From: Variovorax paradoxus
Lineage (GTDB): Bacteria; Pseudomonadota; Gammaproteobacteria; Burkholderiales; Burkholderiaceae_C
NCBI RefSeq assembly: GCF_030815855.1
Contig: NZ_JAUSXG010000001.1
Span: 2,542,001 to 2,606,000, forward strand
DNA length: 64,000 nt
Direction: 5' to 3'
Shown: positions 49,365-58,236 of the stretch, piece by piece
How the letters are laid out: every line of letters begins with the position of its first letter
How positions within the stretch are numbered: position 1 is the first letter of the stretch
Position numbers and translations under genes: made by a program
The notes under the pieces: model-generated
Told to the model about the DNA's origin: nothing
Database searches by the model: none
Seen by the model: the letters and a program-made list of their open reading frames with translations, nothing else

Positions 49365-50240
49365 ATGCTGAATCTACTGCTGCAAACCACGATCGAAGGA
49401 GATCCGGACGACTGGAACATCGCGCGCTTCAGTCGGCTGGCTTCGTTTCTCTCGCAGCTTCAGGGCGACGACGGCCGGCCCGCGTTTCGCGTGACGGCGC
49501 GCGACCGCGCGCCCCGCGCCGCCCCGGACCCCGTGCTGTCGACACTGGATGAATCGGACTTCGACCAGCTCTGGCTCTTCGCCGTGGACACCGGGGACGG
49601 CCTGACGCCGGACGATTGCGCGAGCATCAGCCGGTTCCGCCGCCGTGGCGGCGGCCTCATGGTCACGCGCGACCACATGGACCTGGGCCGTTCGATCTGC
49701 AACCTGAGCGGCGTCGGTGCCGCGCATCACTTCCACAGCCGCAACCGCGAGCCCGATGCGGGCCGTCACTGCGTCGACAATCCCTTCTCGGCCCACATCT
49801 CGTGGCCCAACTACCACTCGGGCGCCAACGGCGACTACCAGCGCATCCGTTCGGTCGGCAGCATCCATCCGGTGATGCGGGACAGGCGCTCGTCCACCGG
49901 CGTGATCCAGTACCTGCCCGCGCATCCGCACGAGGGCACCGTCAGCGCACCGCCAGGCGACTCGAGCGGCCGCGTGGTCATGGAAGGACAGAGCTCGGTA
50001 TCGGGCAGGCGCTACAACATCGCGGTGGCCTTCGAGCGCTCCGAGCACGGCGGCAGGGCCATCGCCCAGTCAACCTTCCACCATTTCGCCGACTACAACT
50101 GGGACCCCTCGGCGGGCTGCCCCTCCTTCGTGACCGAGCCCCCCGGCGACGGGATCGTCCGTTTCGCCGAGGCGCTTCGCTCGACGAAGCAATACGTGCG
50201 AAACGTCGCCTTCTGGCTCAGCGCCGAACAGCCCTCCTGA
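49365..50240 (+). CDS. Unrecognised protein, possibly glutamine-amidotransferase-like fold, 291 aa
   Basis: Cytoplasmic, no signal peptide or membrane segment. The segment DQLWLFAVDTGDGLTPDDCASISRF followed by RRGGGLMVTRDH resembles the strand-helix pattern of ThuA/class I amidotransferase-like proteins, in which a loop after a long strand carries the active residue. I cannot find a Cys-His-Glu triad, so this is tentative. HHFHSRNREPDAG and many His/Asp residues could bind a metal. It lies 36 bases after the haloperoxidase-like gene and is probably co-transcribed. Confidence 0.6.
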   Translation: MLNLLLQTTIEGDPDDWNIARFSRLASFLSQLQGDDGRPAFRVTARDRAPRAAPDPVLSTLDESDFDQLWLFAVDTGDGLTPDDCASISRFRRRGGGLMVTRDHMDLGRSICNLSGVGAAHHFHSRNREPDAGRHCVDNPFSAHISWPNYHSGANGDYQRIRSVGSIHPVMRDRRSSTGVIQYLPAHPHEGTVSAPPGDSSGRVVMEGQSSVSGRRYNIAVAFERSEHGGRAIAQSTFHHFADYNWDPSAGCPSFVTEPPGDGIVRFAEALRSTKQYVRNVAFWLSAEQPS

Positions 50241-50264
50241 GCAGAACACCGGGCACGATTCCCT

Positions 50265-50510
50265 CCGCTGGCCGAGCCCAGCGGCGTGATCCGGCTGACC
50301 ACCGCCGTGGAGATCGCGCAGTTCGCGCTGCGCGAGATCCTTCCTGTCTTTCTGAACCGGTATCCGAAGGTGCGCTTCGTCCTCGATTTCGACAGGGGGA
50401 AGCTGCCGGAGGTGGCCCGGCTGCTCAAGAAGAACTATCCCAACGAAGTGGCCGATCTGGGGAACAACGCGGGCGCCAAGCTCGACGTGCTGCTGGAAAG
50501 CTTTTGGTGA
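50265..50510 (+). pseudogene. Fragment of a LysR effector domain joined to unrelated sequence
   Basis: The frame from about 50271 encodes PSGVIRLTTAVEIAQFALREI and LPVFLNRYPKVRFVLDFD, the start of a LysR-type substrate-binding domain (compare PxGxLRVTAPVxxGxxxLxPxLPxFLxRYPxVxLxL). After that the sequence becomes KLPEVARLLKKNYPNEVADL and so on to a stop, which does not fit LysR. No helix-turn-helix precedes it. It is best read as a deletion-joined remnant, with two sources. Confidence 0.6.
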
Positions 50511-50631
50511 CCCGGGCCCGTGGCGCGCGTGCTCAGCGGCCGGGCCGAATGCCTCGCAACGACCGAAGAGAGGACGCCGGCTCTCTCTTTTGGCGCATGC
50601 GTTCTGTCCCGGGTCTTTCTACGCTTGGGCG

Positions 50632-51231
50632 ATGTCAAACGCCCTCTCTCATCGAAATCACGCCGCATCGCGGCGCCGTGAACGCCGCACCATCGCATGG
50701 CTCTGCGCCGGACTCTGCTTCGTGCACCTCGGCGCCGCCGCCGCGCAGGAATTTGCCCGCCCCTCCTCCGCATTCGTACAGACGGGCTCGGCCCCCGGCA
50801 CGAGAACACTGACGGTCGGACTCAGCTGGGACCTGCCCTACCGGTGGAAATTGGGGCCCGGCGACCTGAGCAGCTATCTGGAAGCTTCCTACGCGTACTG
50901 GCAGATCCAACCGCCGAACCGGGCCGGGCTTTCGCATCTGTCCCAGCTCGCGTTGACGCCGGTGCTGCGCTACCGCCCCGCGGATGGCACTTCGCCCTGG
51001 TTCTTCGAAACCGGGCTGGGCGTGACCGCCACATCGTCGGTCTACAGGACCCGTCGCAAGAGCTTCTCGACCAGCTTCAACTTCGGCACGCACCTGGCGG
51101 TCGGCCGCAGCTTCGGCGAGCAGCGCCAGCATGAGCTCGCCTTGCGCCTGGAGCATTTCTCGAACGCGGGCATCAAGCAGCCGAATCCCGGGGAGAACTT
51201 CATTCAGATCCGATACGCACGCCGCTTCTAG
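50632..51231 (+). CDS. Acyloxyacyl hydrolase / lipid A 3-O-deacylase, PagL-like, 199 aa
   Basis: Outer-membrane beta-barrel enzyme that removes an acyl chain from lipid A. A signal peptide (AWLCAGLCFVHLGAAAAQ) is followed by alternating amphipathic strands. The catalytic signature is LRLEHFSNAGIKQPNPGENF, holding the His-Ser pair and the conserved N-A-G-I-x-x-P-N-x-G-x-N of PagL. It ends in aromatic RYARRF, as outer-membrane barrels do. Start MSNALS is preferred over an upstream alternative 42 bases earlier. No regulator is adjacent. Confidence 0.88.
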   Translation: MSNALSHRNHAASRRRERRTIAWLCAGLCFVHLGAAAAQEFARPSSAFVQTGSAPGTRTLTVGLSWDLPYRWKLGPGDLSSYLEASYAYWQIQPPNRAGLSHLSQLALTPVLRYRPADGTSPWFFETGLGVTATSSVYRTRRKSFSTSFNFGTHLAVGRSFGEQRQHELALRLEHFSNAGIKQPNPGENFIQIRYARRF

Positions 51232-51451
51232 CAACCTCACGGCAACAAGGCATCCCGAGATGCTTCGGCCTTGTCGGCGCGCTAGCTGAACGGGCCTGCG
51301 CCGACCCGCGCGGCGGACTCCGCCGGCATACCGGTGGTCGGTGACGACTCGATTGGTGCGCCTCGCGCAACATCGTGATCCCCTGGACCGGCCTACCGCG
51401 CGGTGCCGGCCGATCCTACGATTCGTCGAACACACCAACGGAAGGTAGACC

Positions 51452-51871
51452 ATGATCAAGATCGCAAGAAGCCTCGGGCTCACCCTGCTGTTCGCCACCG
51501 GCGCTGCAATGGCCCAACACACTGCGTCGCACGGCGCCGCCAAGGACGCCAAGATCACATCGCTCCTGACGCAGGAAATGAAGGACATCCCCGGCAAGGA
51601 AGTGCTGATGATCACGGTGGACTATCCGCCCGGCGCCACCGACCCCGTGCACCGGCACGACGCACACAGCTTCGTGTACGTGCTCGAGGGTTCGATCGTG
51701 ATGGCCGTCAAGGGCGGAAAGGAAGTGACGCTGAAGGCCGGCGACACCTTCTATGAAGGCCCGGACGACATCCACACCGTGGGACGCAACGCAAGCAAGA
51801 TCCGCTCCGCGAAGTTCGTGGTCATGCTCGTGAAGAACAAGGGCGCGGAGTTCTTCGTTCCAGTGAAATAG
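51452..51871 (+). CDS. Exported cupin-domain protein, 139 aa
   Basis: Signal peptide (SLGLTLLFATGAAMA) then a single cupin domain. The first motif is HRHDAHSFVYVLEGSIVMAV with two His and a Glu; the second includes GPDDIHTV with a further His, completing the metal site. Small exported cupins of this type are of unknown function. GGAAGG precedes the ATG by four bases. It is followed two bases after its stop by the peroxiredoxin-like frame, so the two are coupled. Confidence 0.87.
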   Translation: MIKIARSLGLTLLFATGAAMAQHTASHGAAKDAKITSLLTQEMKDIPGKEVLMITVDYPPGATDPVHRHDAHSFVYVLEGSIVMAVKGGKEVTLKAGDTFYEGPDDIHTVGRNASKIRSAKFVVMLVKNKGAEFFVPVK

Positions 51872-51873
51872 CG

Positions 51874-52518
51874 TTGCGCCGGGCCGTGGAACCGCTACTT
51901 CCATCCTTTGGCGACAACGACGACGCCAACGCGGTCTTCGACGCCACCGGCATCGCGGCCCGCGCCAGGCGTGCCGGCGACCTCGCACCCGACGCAACCT
52001 TGCCTGACGGCTCCGGACGGCCGGTGCGGCTCTCGGACGTGTGGCGCACGGGGCCGCTCGTGCTGGTGTTCTACCGCGGCGGATGGTGCAGCTACTGCAG
52101 CCTTCAGCTGAGGGCATGGCACCAGCGCGCGGACGATCTGGCGCGGCTCGGCGCCACGCTGCTCGCGGTCTCGCCGCAGATGTCCGAGCATTCGACGCCC
52201 GCGGCGGAAGACGCGCGTCCGGCTTTCACCGTGCTCAGCGATTCCAACCTCGAGGCCGCGAACGGCTTCGAGCTGGCCTACACGCTGCCTCCCGAACTCG
52301 TCAGCTTCTACGGTGCGGTGGGCACCGACATTCCCGTCCTGAACGGCAACGGCCTCTGGGTCTTGCCCGTTCCTGCCACCTATGTGATCGACGAGGAAGG
52401 CCGCATCCGCTTCGCGCATATCGAGGAAGACATCCGCAAGCGCGCCGAGCCCGACGACGTGCTGCGCGCGATCGAAGACCTCGTGCGGCACCGTGCCGCG
52501 GCAGCGCGGGCCTGCTAG
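51874..52518 (+). CDS. Peroxiredoxin-like (AhpC/TSA) protein, 214 aa
   Basis: Thioredoxin-fold protein. Core motif LVLVFYRGGWCSYCSLQLRAW has a CxxC where typical AhpC proteins have a peroxidatic Cys preceded by T/P; this pattern is seen in the subgroup related to bacterioferritin comigratory protein. VPATYVIDEEGRIRF is the usual central strand. The frame opens at TTG two bases after the cupin stop; a GTG 12 bases later (VEPLLPS) is an equal candidate. The likely partner in defence is the Ohr gene downstream. Confidence 0.85.
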   Translation: MRRAVEPLLPSFGDNDDANAVFDATGIAARARRAGDLAPDATLPDGSGRPVRLSDVWRTGPLVLVFYRGGWCSYCSLQLRAWHQRADDLARLGATLLAVSPQMSEHSTPAAEDARPAFTVLSDSNLEAANGFELAYTLPPELVSFYGAVGTDIPVLNGNGLWVLPVPATYVIDEEGRIRFAHIEEDIRKRAEPDDVLRAIEDLVRHRAAAARAC

Positions 52519-52746
52519 CGTCCGCCGAATTCCGCACGCAGCGAACGCCGCGGTTGCCGGCGCGACGTTGCGGATGGCTCCCTCGCAGTGATGCCGTTTG
52601 GGAAACATGCCGTGCGCCCGAATGGATTGTTGCGCGGCGGGCAACACCGTGAAGCCCCGTGCATGCCTACCGCGCGCACCTTCGCTGGCCTACGCTGCGT
52701 ACCGTCTTTCAACCTCGCCCCTCGCCGGGGCTACAAGGAGAACATC

Positions 52747-53502
52747 TTGAAGATCGTCGTCATCGGCGGCTCGGGCCTCATCGGTTCGAAGGTCGTCATC
52801 AAGCTGCGCGACGCCGGCCACGAGGTCGTCGCCGCATCGCCCGCCACAGGCGTCAACACCATCACCGGCGAAGGCCTGGCCGAGGCCCTCGCGGGCGCCC
52901 AGGTGGTGCTGGACGTGGCGAACTCGCCCTCGTTCGAGGACAAGGCCGTGCTCGAGTTCTTCGAAACCTCGGGGCGGAACCTGATGGCCGCGGAAGCCGC
53001 GGCGGGCGTGAAGCACCACGTCGCGCTGTCGATCGTCGGCACGGATCGCCTCGCCGGGAGCGGCTATGCCCGCGGCAAGATGGCGCAGGAAAAACTCATC
53101 CGGGAATCGACGATCCCCTACACCATCGTCCATTCGACGCAGTTCTTCGAGTTCCTCGGCGGCATCGCGCAATCGGGCACCGATGGCGATGCCGTGCGCC
53201 TCTCGCCGGCGTTCGTGCAGCCGATCGCGTCGGACGACGTCGCCGCCGCCGTGGCGGACTACACCCTGGGCACACCGGTGAACGGCGTGGTGGAGATTGC
53301 CGGGCCCGAACGGGTTCGCCTGTCCGATCTCGTGCAGCGATTTCTCGCCAGGACCAACGACCCGCGCAAGGTCATCCACGACGTGCACGCCCGCTACTTC
53401 GGCGCGGAGCTGAAGGACGACACGCTCGTGCCGGGAGCCAACCCGCGCATCGGCGCGCTCGGCTTCGAGGCATGGTTCGCGCTGCCCAAGCCTGCGCACT
53501 GA
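52747..53502 (+). CDS. NAD(P)-binding Rossmann protein, NmrA/atypical SDR type, 251 aa
   Basis: The nucleotide-binding motif GGSGLIGSKVV starts at the N-terminus. No catalytic YxxxK is obvious, so it is of the NmrA-like atypical group: a redox sensor or NAD(P)H-dependent reductase. The start is TTG, because AAGGAG lies six bases before it and the protein then begins LKIVVIGGSG in the usual place; an upstream ATG would add a ~50-residue tail without family character. TTG and the good site together suggest moderate expression. Confidence 0.86.
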   Translation: MKIVVIGGSGLIGSKVVIKLRDAGHEVVAASPATGVNTITGEGLAEALAGAQVVLDVANSPSFEDKAVLEFFETSGRNLMAAEAAAGVKHHVALSIVGTDRLAGSGYARGKMAQEKLIRESTIPYTIVHSTQFFEFLGGIAQSGTDGDAVRLSPAFVQPIASDDVAAAVADYTLGTPVNGVVEIAGPERVRLSDLVQRFLARTNDPRKVIHDVHARYFGAELKDDTLVPGANPRIGALGFEAWFALPKPAH

Positions 53503-53586
53503 AAACGGGGCGGCCCTCGCCAGCATCGTAAGGCGCGCGGCGGCCCGAGCGAGCGTTCTTCCCAGCACCTGGAGCAAAAGCCCGGA

Positions 53587-54132
53587 ATGTCCACGCAGAA
53601 AGATCGAGCCGCCGCCCCCGCGACTGTCGCCGGGCAATCCGGCTCATTGCAAGCGCCGCCTGTCGCTCTGCTCGACAAGTACAAGGGGCAGGAATTCGAG
53701 GGAATCTATTCGACGGCCGTCACGGTGAGCGGCGGCGAAGCGGAACACGGACGTGCCTCGGGCGTGGCCCGCTCGGACGACGGCAACCTCAACCTGGAGT
53801 TGCGGCTCCCTGCCGCGCTCGGCGGCGAAGGTGGCGGAACCAACCCGGAGCAGCTGTTCGCGGCGGCCTATGCCGCGTGCTTCCATGGCGCGCTGAACCT
53901 GCTTGCGGCGAAGAAGAAGATTCCGGTCCACGACGCCACCGTGCAGGTGTCCGTCGCTTTCGGGCGCGATCCCGTCGATGGACTCTTCATGCTCACCGCC
54001 GATGTCCGGATCGATCTGCCCGGCGTCGAGAAGAGCGTGGCCGAGGAGTTGGTGCGCAGCACCGAAAGATTCTGCCCCTACGCCAAGATGGCGCGCAACG
54101 GCATCACCAGCATCGTCGCGCTCGCGACTTAG
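53587..54132 (+). CDS. ohr: Organic hydroperoxide resistance protein (Ohr/OsmC), 181 aa
   Basis: Thiol peroxidase against organic hydroperoxides. The catalytic Cys pair is in GTNPEQLFAAAYAACFHGAL and RFCPYAKMARNGI. The first part of an Ohr, with ALLDKYKGQEFEGIYSTAV, is preceded by a longer N-terminal extension of ~30 residues. GGAG lies 14 bases before the ATG. No OhrR gene is adjacent in the window. It is transcribed with the same orientation as the peroxiredoxin-like and Rossmann genes. Confidence 0.9.
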   Translation: MSTQKDRAAAPATVAGQSGSLQAPPVALLDKYKGQEFEGIYSTAVTVSGGEAEHGRASGVARSDDGNLNLELRLPAALGGEGGGTNPEQLFAAAYAACFHGALNLLAAKKKIPVHDATVQVSVAFGRDPVDGLFMLTADVRIDLPGVEKSVAEELVRSTERFCPYAKMARNGITSIVALAT

Positions 54133-54225
54133 AAATTTCCTTCCCGGCGCCACGTTTCGTCGGCATTGCGATCCCCTGCCTCGAGACAGCCTCCCGGTGC
54201 GCGATTCAACCGGAATCTCCCTGGC

Positions 54226-55221
54226 TCAGGCGGCGCCCGGGGCCCTCGCCCATGTGTTCTGGCGCCATCTCCTGAGCGGCGTGTCCACGAGGTGCAGGCA
54301 GATTGCGGCCATGGTGAACGAGAACGCGAGCGTCGCGCTGAGCGTCACCCACAGCGGCTGCGTATCGCGAAGCAGCAGCACCATCGGAAAGTGCCAGAGG
54401 TAGATGCCGTAGGAGAGCCTGCCGACGTACACCATCGGCCGTGACGAGAGGAACGCCGATCCCGCGTGCTCGGCGGCATGGCAGACCAGCACGAAGGCCG
54501 AGAGCTCCGCCAATGTGATGCGCAGCGTGACCGCCTCGATCTGGTGGCTCGTCGGCAGCGAAGGCATCGCAACGAGGAACAGCAATGCCACGCAGGCGAT
54601 GGCGAGGGTCGGCCTCGAGACCTTGAAGCGGGTCCGGGCCGCGATGGCGCCGAGAAGGATGCCGCTCATTCGCGTGTCGAAGCTGAAATATGCTTGCGGC
54701 CAGGTCCAGTTGACGGCCACGAAGTACCGCCAGGCCGTGACCGCGAAGAAAGCCGAAACGAGCCAGCCGACCGGATGCCTGGTGCGCAGCAGGAGCGGCA
54801 GCACCAGGGGCCACAGCAGGTAGAACTTCTCCTCCACCCCGAGCGACCATGTGTGGCCGATGGTGTAGGCCATGTGCGAGAAGGCCAGCGCGTAGTCGTA
54901 GACGTAGAGCGCGGCGAGCGCGGCGGACAGCCAGCGGTCCTCCGCCGGCCAGAGGACGGGCGCCAGTCCCAGGTAGGCCGCCACCACGAGCAGCAGCGTC
55001 GGGTACAGCCGCAACGCCCGGCGGGCGTAGAAGCGGCCGATGTCGATCGCGCCGTTGCGGTACTCCGCCGCCAGCAGCGAGGTGATGAGGTAGCCGGAAA
55101 GGACGAAGAACATGTCCAGCCCCACGAATCCGCCCGCCGCACCGGGGACCTTGCCGTGGAACAGGACGACGGCAAGGATGGACAGCGCCCGAACACCGTC
55201 GAGCGCGGGGTTGTATTGCAT
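54226..55221 (-). CDS. Acyltransferase 3 (OafA/NolL-type) membrane protein, 331 aa
   Basis: Ten or so membrane helices with the family motifs NPALDGVRALSILAVVLFH (His and D/R pair), GLDMFFVLSGYLI and RFYARRALRLYPTLL. Such enzymes O-acylate surface polysaccharides, lipids or small molecules, with the acyl donor from the cytoplasm. No C-terminal SGNH domain is present. GGAGG precedes the ATG. It starts 16 bases after the CocE-type gene and may be co-transcribed with it. Confidence 0.9.
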   Translation of the reverse strand: MQYNPALDGVRALSILAVVLFHGKVPGAAGGFVGLDMFFVLSGYLITSLLAAEYRNGAIDIGRFYARRALRLYPTLLLVVAAYLGLAPVLWPAEDRWLSAALAALYVYDYALAFSHMAYTIGHTWSLGVEEKFYLLWPLVLPLLLRTRHPVGWLVSAFFAVTAWRYFVAVNWTWPQAYFSFDTRMSGILLGAIAARTRFKVSRPTLAIACVALLFLVAMPSLPTSHQIEAVTLRITLAELSAFVLVCHAAEHAGSAFLSSRPMVYVGRLSYGIYLWHFPMVLLLRDTQPLWVTLSATLAFSFTMAAICLHLVDTPLRRWRQNTWARAPGAA

Positions 55222-55237
55222 GGTGGTCCGCCTCCGG

Positions 55238-57118
55238 TCAGCGAATTGCCAGGGGATCCGGTCGGCACGGCTGCAGGATCGCCGAGCCGCACTCCGGATG
55301 GCTGGCCGGGCCTTCGACGTCCTTCAGCACGCCGAACCGAACCACGGAGTCGTACCTGGCGTTGTGCAGCACGTGAAGGCGCTGCTTCTGGGTGAAGGTG
55401 TCGAACACCAGGCCGCCGGTCTGGGCCGGCGTGTCGATCCAGATCCGCAGCCGCGAGCCGCTGCGGAAGTAGTGGCCCATCTTGTTGATCTCGACGCGCG
55501 CGAGTACCGGCCGGCCGGGCAGCAGCGGCATCGGCGCGCCGGGCCGCTCCAGCCGCACCGGCAGCAGCGGTGTCGAACGCGCGGTGTCGAGCGCGCGGTT
55601 CGAAAGACGCAGCCAGCCGCGCTGCACGTAGGTTTCCTGCCCGTCCGGCCGAACCTCGGTGACAGTGACCTGCAGGTCCGCATCACCTGCGCTGGCCGTG
55701 ACCCAGAGGTCGGCGCTGCCCGGACCGTAGACCATCATGTCTTCGCCGAGCGGCGGCGAGGTGTAGGCGAGACTCGTGGCTTTCCAGTCGTCGGGCAACG
55801 GCCCCCAGAAGCCGTTCCCCGCGATGTCGTTGATGGCGACCCCATGGCCCGGGTAGTCGAAGCCGTCGGCGGCTCCGGAGCCGGGTGCATCGGCGAGGGC
55901 CTGGCCCGCGTTCAGGTGGAACGCCTTGACGCTCAGGTCGTCGCTGCGGATCGGCCCCCGCTGCACCATCCAGCGCGCCTTGGGAGAAACGCGTCGCTGG
56001 AGCGCGCTGCCGCCGCCGGCTTCGGCGGTTTCCATCCACACCGTGGTGTGCGGGGTGTCGCGTTCGAACCCGTTGTGCTCGCCCTTCACGAAGCGGTCGA
56101 GGAAACGTACCGCCATCGCCTGGAATTCCGCGGCCAGGTACATGTCGTGCCGGCCGTTCGTCTGCACCGACCACAGCTTGTCCGGGTCGAGCCGCGACTG
56201 GTAGTAGCCGCTGCGCGGCGTGATGGCTTGGTCCTGGAAGGCCTCGAGCGACAGCACGGGCACCTGCACGCGGCCGGCGTGCGGCGCCAGGTCGAAGCTC
56301 CTCATGTGGTCGTCCCGCAGGGGATGCGACAGGAACAGGTGCATCACGGAGTTGGAGTCTTCGGCCGCGAGGTTCCTCGGTATCTGCGCCAGGCACTGCG
56401 CGTCGCCCTCTTCCCTCGCGGTCTGCGCGACCACCCTCTCCCAATAGGCTCGCATCGAGCGCCGGAGGGGTGTCACGAAGCCGGGCGCCGGCACGCCGCC
56501 GGGCACCAGTGCGTCACGGAAGTCCGTCAACACCATGCCGGGCACGATGGCACGGAGATGCGGGGGCCGGAACTGCGCGGTCGCGAGTTGCGACGAGCCG
56601 CCGTAGGACCAGTTGACCATGCCGACCTTGCCGTCGGACCAGGCCTGGGAAGCCGCGAATTCGACGGCTTCGGCGCCGTGCCGGCCGAGTTGCGGCCGCG
56701 TGAATTCGAGCCGGCCCGAAGAACATCCGCTGCCCGCGGCGTTGATGCCCATCACTGCATAGCCGGCCTCGACCAGCTGCTTGTCGAGCTCGACCGACAT
56801 CGACGTCTTGTACTGGAGATAGGATGCGCCCCCGATCGAGCCGGCGTCGTAGCCATTGATGCTCAGGACGACGGGGAACCGGCCTGATGCCGCGGGCAGG
56901 AGCACGCTGTAGCGCAGCCTGATGCCATCGGAGGTGGTCAGATAGCCGGTGAGGCGCTTCGCCCAGAACTGCGCGGCCGGTCCCTGCGCTGGGAAATCGA
57001 AAGGCTGGGACGCCGGCAGGCCGGTGTCGGGATCCAGTGCGCCCTTTTGCCCATGCGCGGCGAATGAGCAGGCGAACGCCGCTGCGAGCGTGGCAACGGC
57101 TGTGATGAACTTCTTCAT
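55238..57118 (-). CDS. Exported CocE/NonD-family hydrolase, 626 aa
   Basis: Signal peptide (FITAVATLAAAFACSFAAHG) followed by an X-Pro dipeptidyl-peptidase S15/CocE catalytic domain. The nucleophile Ser is in MVNWSYGGSSQLA (the G/N-W-S-Y-G-G motif). Jelly-roll C-terminal domain (residues ~400-620) contains GRPVLARVEINKMGHYF. Such enzymes act as esterases, acylases or peptidases on small amides and esters. The start MKKFITA is chosen for the signal peptide; 30 more codons are open upstream. A normal length for the family. Confidence 0.87.
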   Translation of the reverse strand: MKKFITAVATLAAAFACSFAAHGQKGALDPDTGLPASQPFDFPAQGPAAQFWAKRLTGYLTTSDGIRLRYSVLLPAASGRFPVVLSINGYDAGSIGGASYLQYKTSMSVELDKQLVEAGYAVMGINAAGSGCSSGRLEFTRPQLGRHGAEAVEFAASQAWSDGKVGMVNWSYGGSSQLATAQFRPPHLRAIVPGMVLTDFRDALVPGGVPAPGFVTPLRRSMRAYWERVVAQTAREEGDAQCLAQIPRNLAAEDSNSVMHLFLSHPLRDDHMRSFDLAPHAGRVQVPVLSLEAFQDQAITPRSGYYQSRLDPDKLWSVQTNGRHDMYLAAEFQAMAVRFLDRFVKGEHNGFERDTPHTTVWMETAEAGGGSALQRRVSPKARWMVQRGPIRSDDLSVKAFHLNAGQALADAPGSGAADGFDYPGHGVAINDIAGNGFWGPLPDDWKATSLAYTSPPLGEDMMVYGPGSADLWVTASAGDADLQVTVTEVRPDGQETYVQRGWLRLSNRALDTARSTPLLPVRLERPGAPMPLLPGRPVLARVEINKMGHYFRSGSRLRIWIDTPAQTGGLVFDTFTQKQRLHVLHNARYDSVVRFGVLKDVEGPASHPECGSAILQPCRPDPLAIR

Positions 57119-57357
57119 GGTTCTCGTGTTCAGGTGCTTGCTGAGCCAGCGTTGGGCGGGAGCAATGTTAGGACATCCCCGCGTTGTCGGCGGTGCTGCA
57201 CATGACACCCTGGCGCGCCGCGCACCGGTCCGCGCACGTTGGATTTGACGCTGTCGGCCGGATGCGCCATCTGCGATGAGGGAAGGCTATGCCCAGGAGG
57301 GTCGCTCGATGTCCATTGCGTTCTCCCATTGCGGCAGTGCCGAGGGCGACGCAAAGC

Positions 57358-57927
57358 TCAGACGCCGATGCCCCGCACTGGCGCCTGCGCAAGCGGGTGC
57401 CACACCGTGCCCGTGCCGCTTGCCCTGACGAGCCGCTCGAGGAATTGCAGCGGCAGTTGCTCGCCAGGCGGGTGAGAGCAAAGCATCCCTTTCGGCGTGA
57501 CATGCGTCACCACCATTGCCGCACCATACCCCGCGAGCTTGTCGAATGCCTCGGCGACAAACGGCGGCATTTCTGGCTGGGTCACTTCGATCCAGATGGT
57601 GACATTCGGCTTCGACCGGCTAGCCGCCTGGATGGCTTCTGCCAGCAGCTCGGCCGCCCTTCCTGTCGCCATTGCAGCTGCGGATCCAGGGGCGCTGATG
57701 GTCATGCGCATCAATGGGAAGTCGGGGTCAGGCACACCACTCGAAAGTGCCTGGGCCTTGGCTTGTTCTTCCTTCGTTCCCCCGAGCACGAGATCTTCCC
57801 AGGAGCCATCCGAGTGAAAGACGCGAAGGGCAATGCAGTTCAGCGAGCCGAATTCCGCTTCATGCAGGAGTTCGCGCAGCAGCGCGACGGCCGCGTCCTT
57901 GCCGAGAACTGCGCTTCTTCGGATCAT
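57358..57927 (-). CDS. Hypothetical protein, 189 aa
   Basis: Not recognised. A soluble, Ala/Leu-rich alpha/beta protein without signal or membrane segment, from a tentative start MIRRSAVLGK (a longer frame is open for 38 codons but looks non-coding). The C-terminal part (FVAEAFDKLAGYGAAMVVTHV) reads as a real strand-helix unit. It is isolated: 240 bases lie between it and the CocE-type gene and no operon partner is present. Confidence that it is a gene rests on composition. Confidence 0.5.
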   Translation of the reverse strand: MIRRSAVLGKDAAVALLRELLHEAEFGSLNCIALRVFHSDGSWEDLVLGGTKEEQAKAQALSSGVPDPDFPLMRMTISAPGSAAAMATGRAAELLAEAIQAASRSKPNVTIWIEVTQPEMPPFVAEAFDKLAGYGAAMVVTHVTPKGMLCSHPPGEQLPLQFLERLVRASGTGTVWHPLAQAPVRGIGV

Positions 57928-58206
57928 TTCGGGCCCTGCCCAGGTGCGCTGAAGACCAGGGCCGGCTGACCAATGTGGGCGACTGGGGCCGGCGGAAAGC
58001 GGGTCGACGCCGCCTGATTGCGGGTGGCCATGGTCCGGCATCCCCTACCACCTGTGGCCGTGCGCGAAGCGCCGGCCACCCATACAAAGTCTTGGATGTG
58101 ATTTCTTCCCATGACGAAATATCGTACCTGACCGAGGCGGCAGAACCGGCGGGGCTGGATTCTGGAAACCACCGAGTAGGCAGGGTACGTAACTAAGAGT
58201 ACGATT

Positions 58207-58225
58207 AATGTGAAATTATCACATT
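58207..58225. promoter_or_regulatory. Perfect palindromic operator candidate
   Basis: AATGTGA-aatta-TCACATT has 7-base perfect arms with a 5-base AT spacer. It is flanked by a second, outer pair GTACG (58199-58203) and CGTAC (58231-58235). The TGTGA/TCACA arms resemble a CRP/FNR-family site, but the spacer is one base short of the N6 of classical CRP sites. It lies in an AT-rich patch just before the next gene. Confidence 0.5.
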
Positions 58226-58236
58226 TAGTTCGTACG

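Noticed and set aside
58207..58225. Classical CRP binding site
   Set aside because: The half-sites fit TGTGA/TCACA but the spacer is five bases, not six, so it is recorded as an unassigned palindrome.
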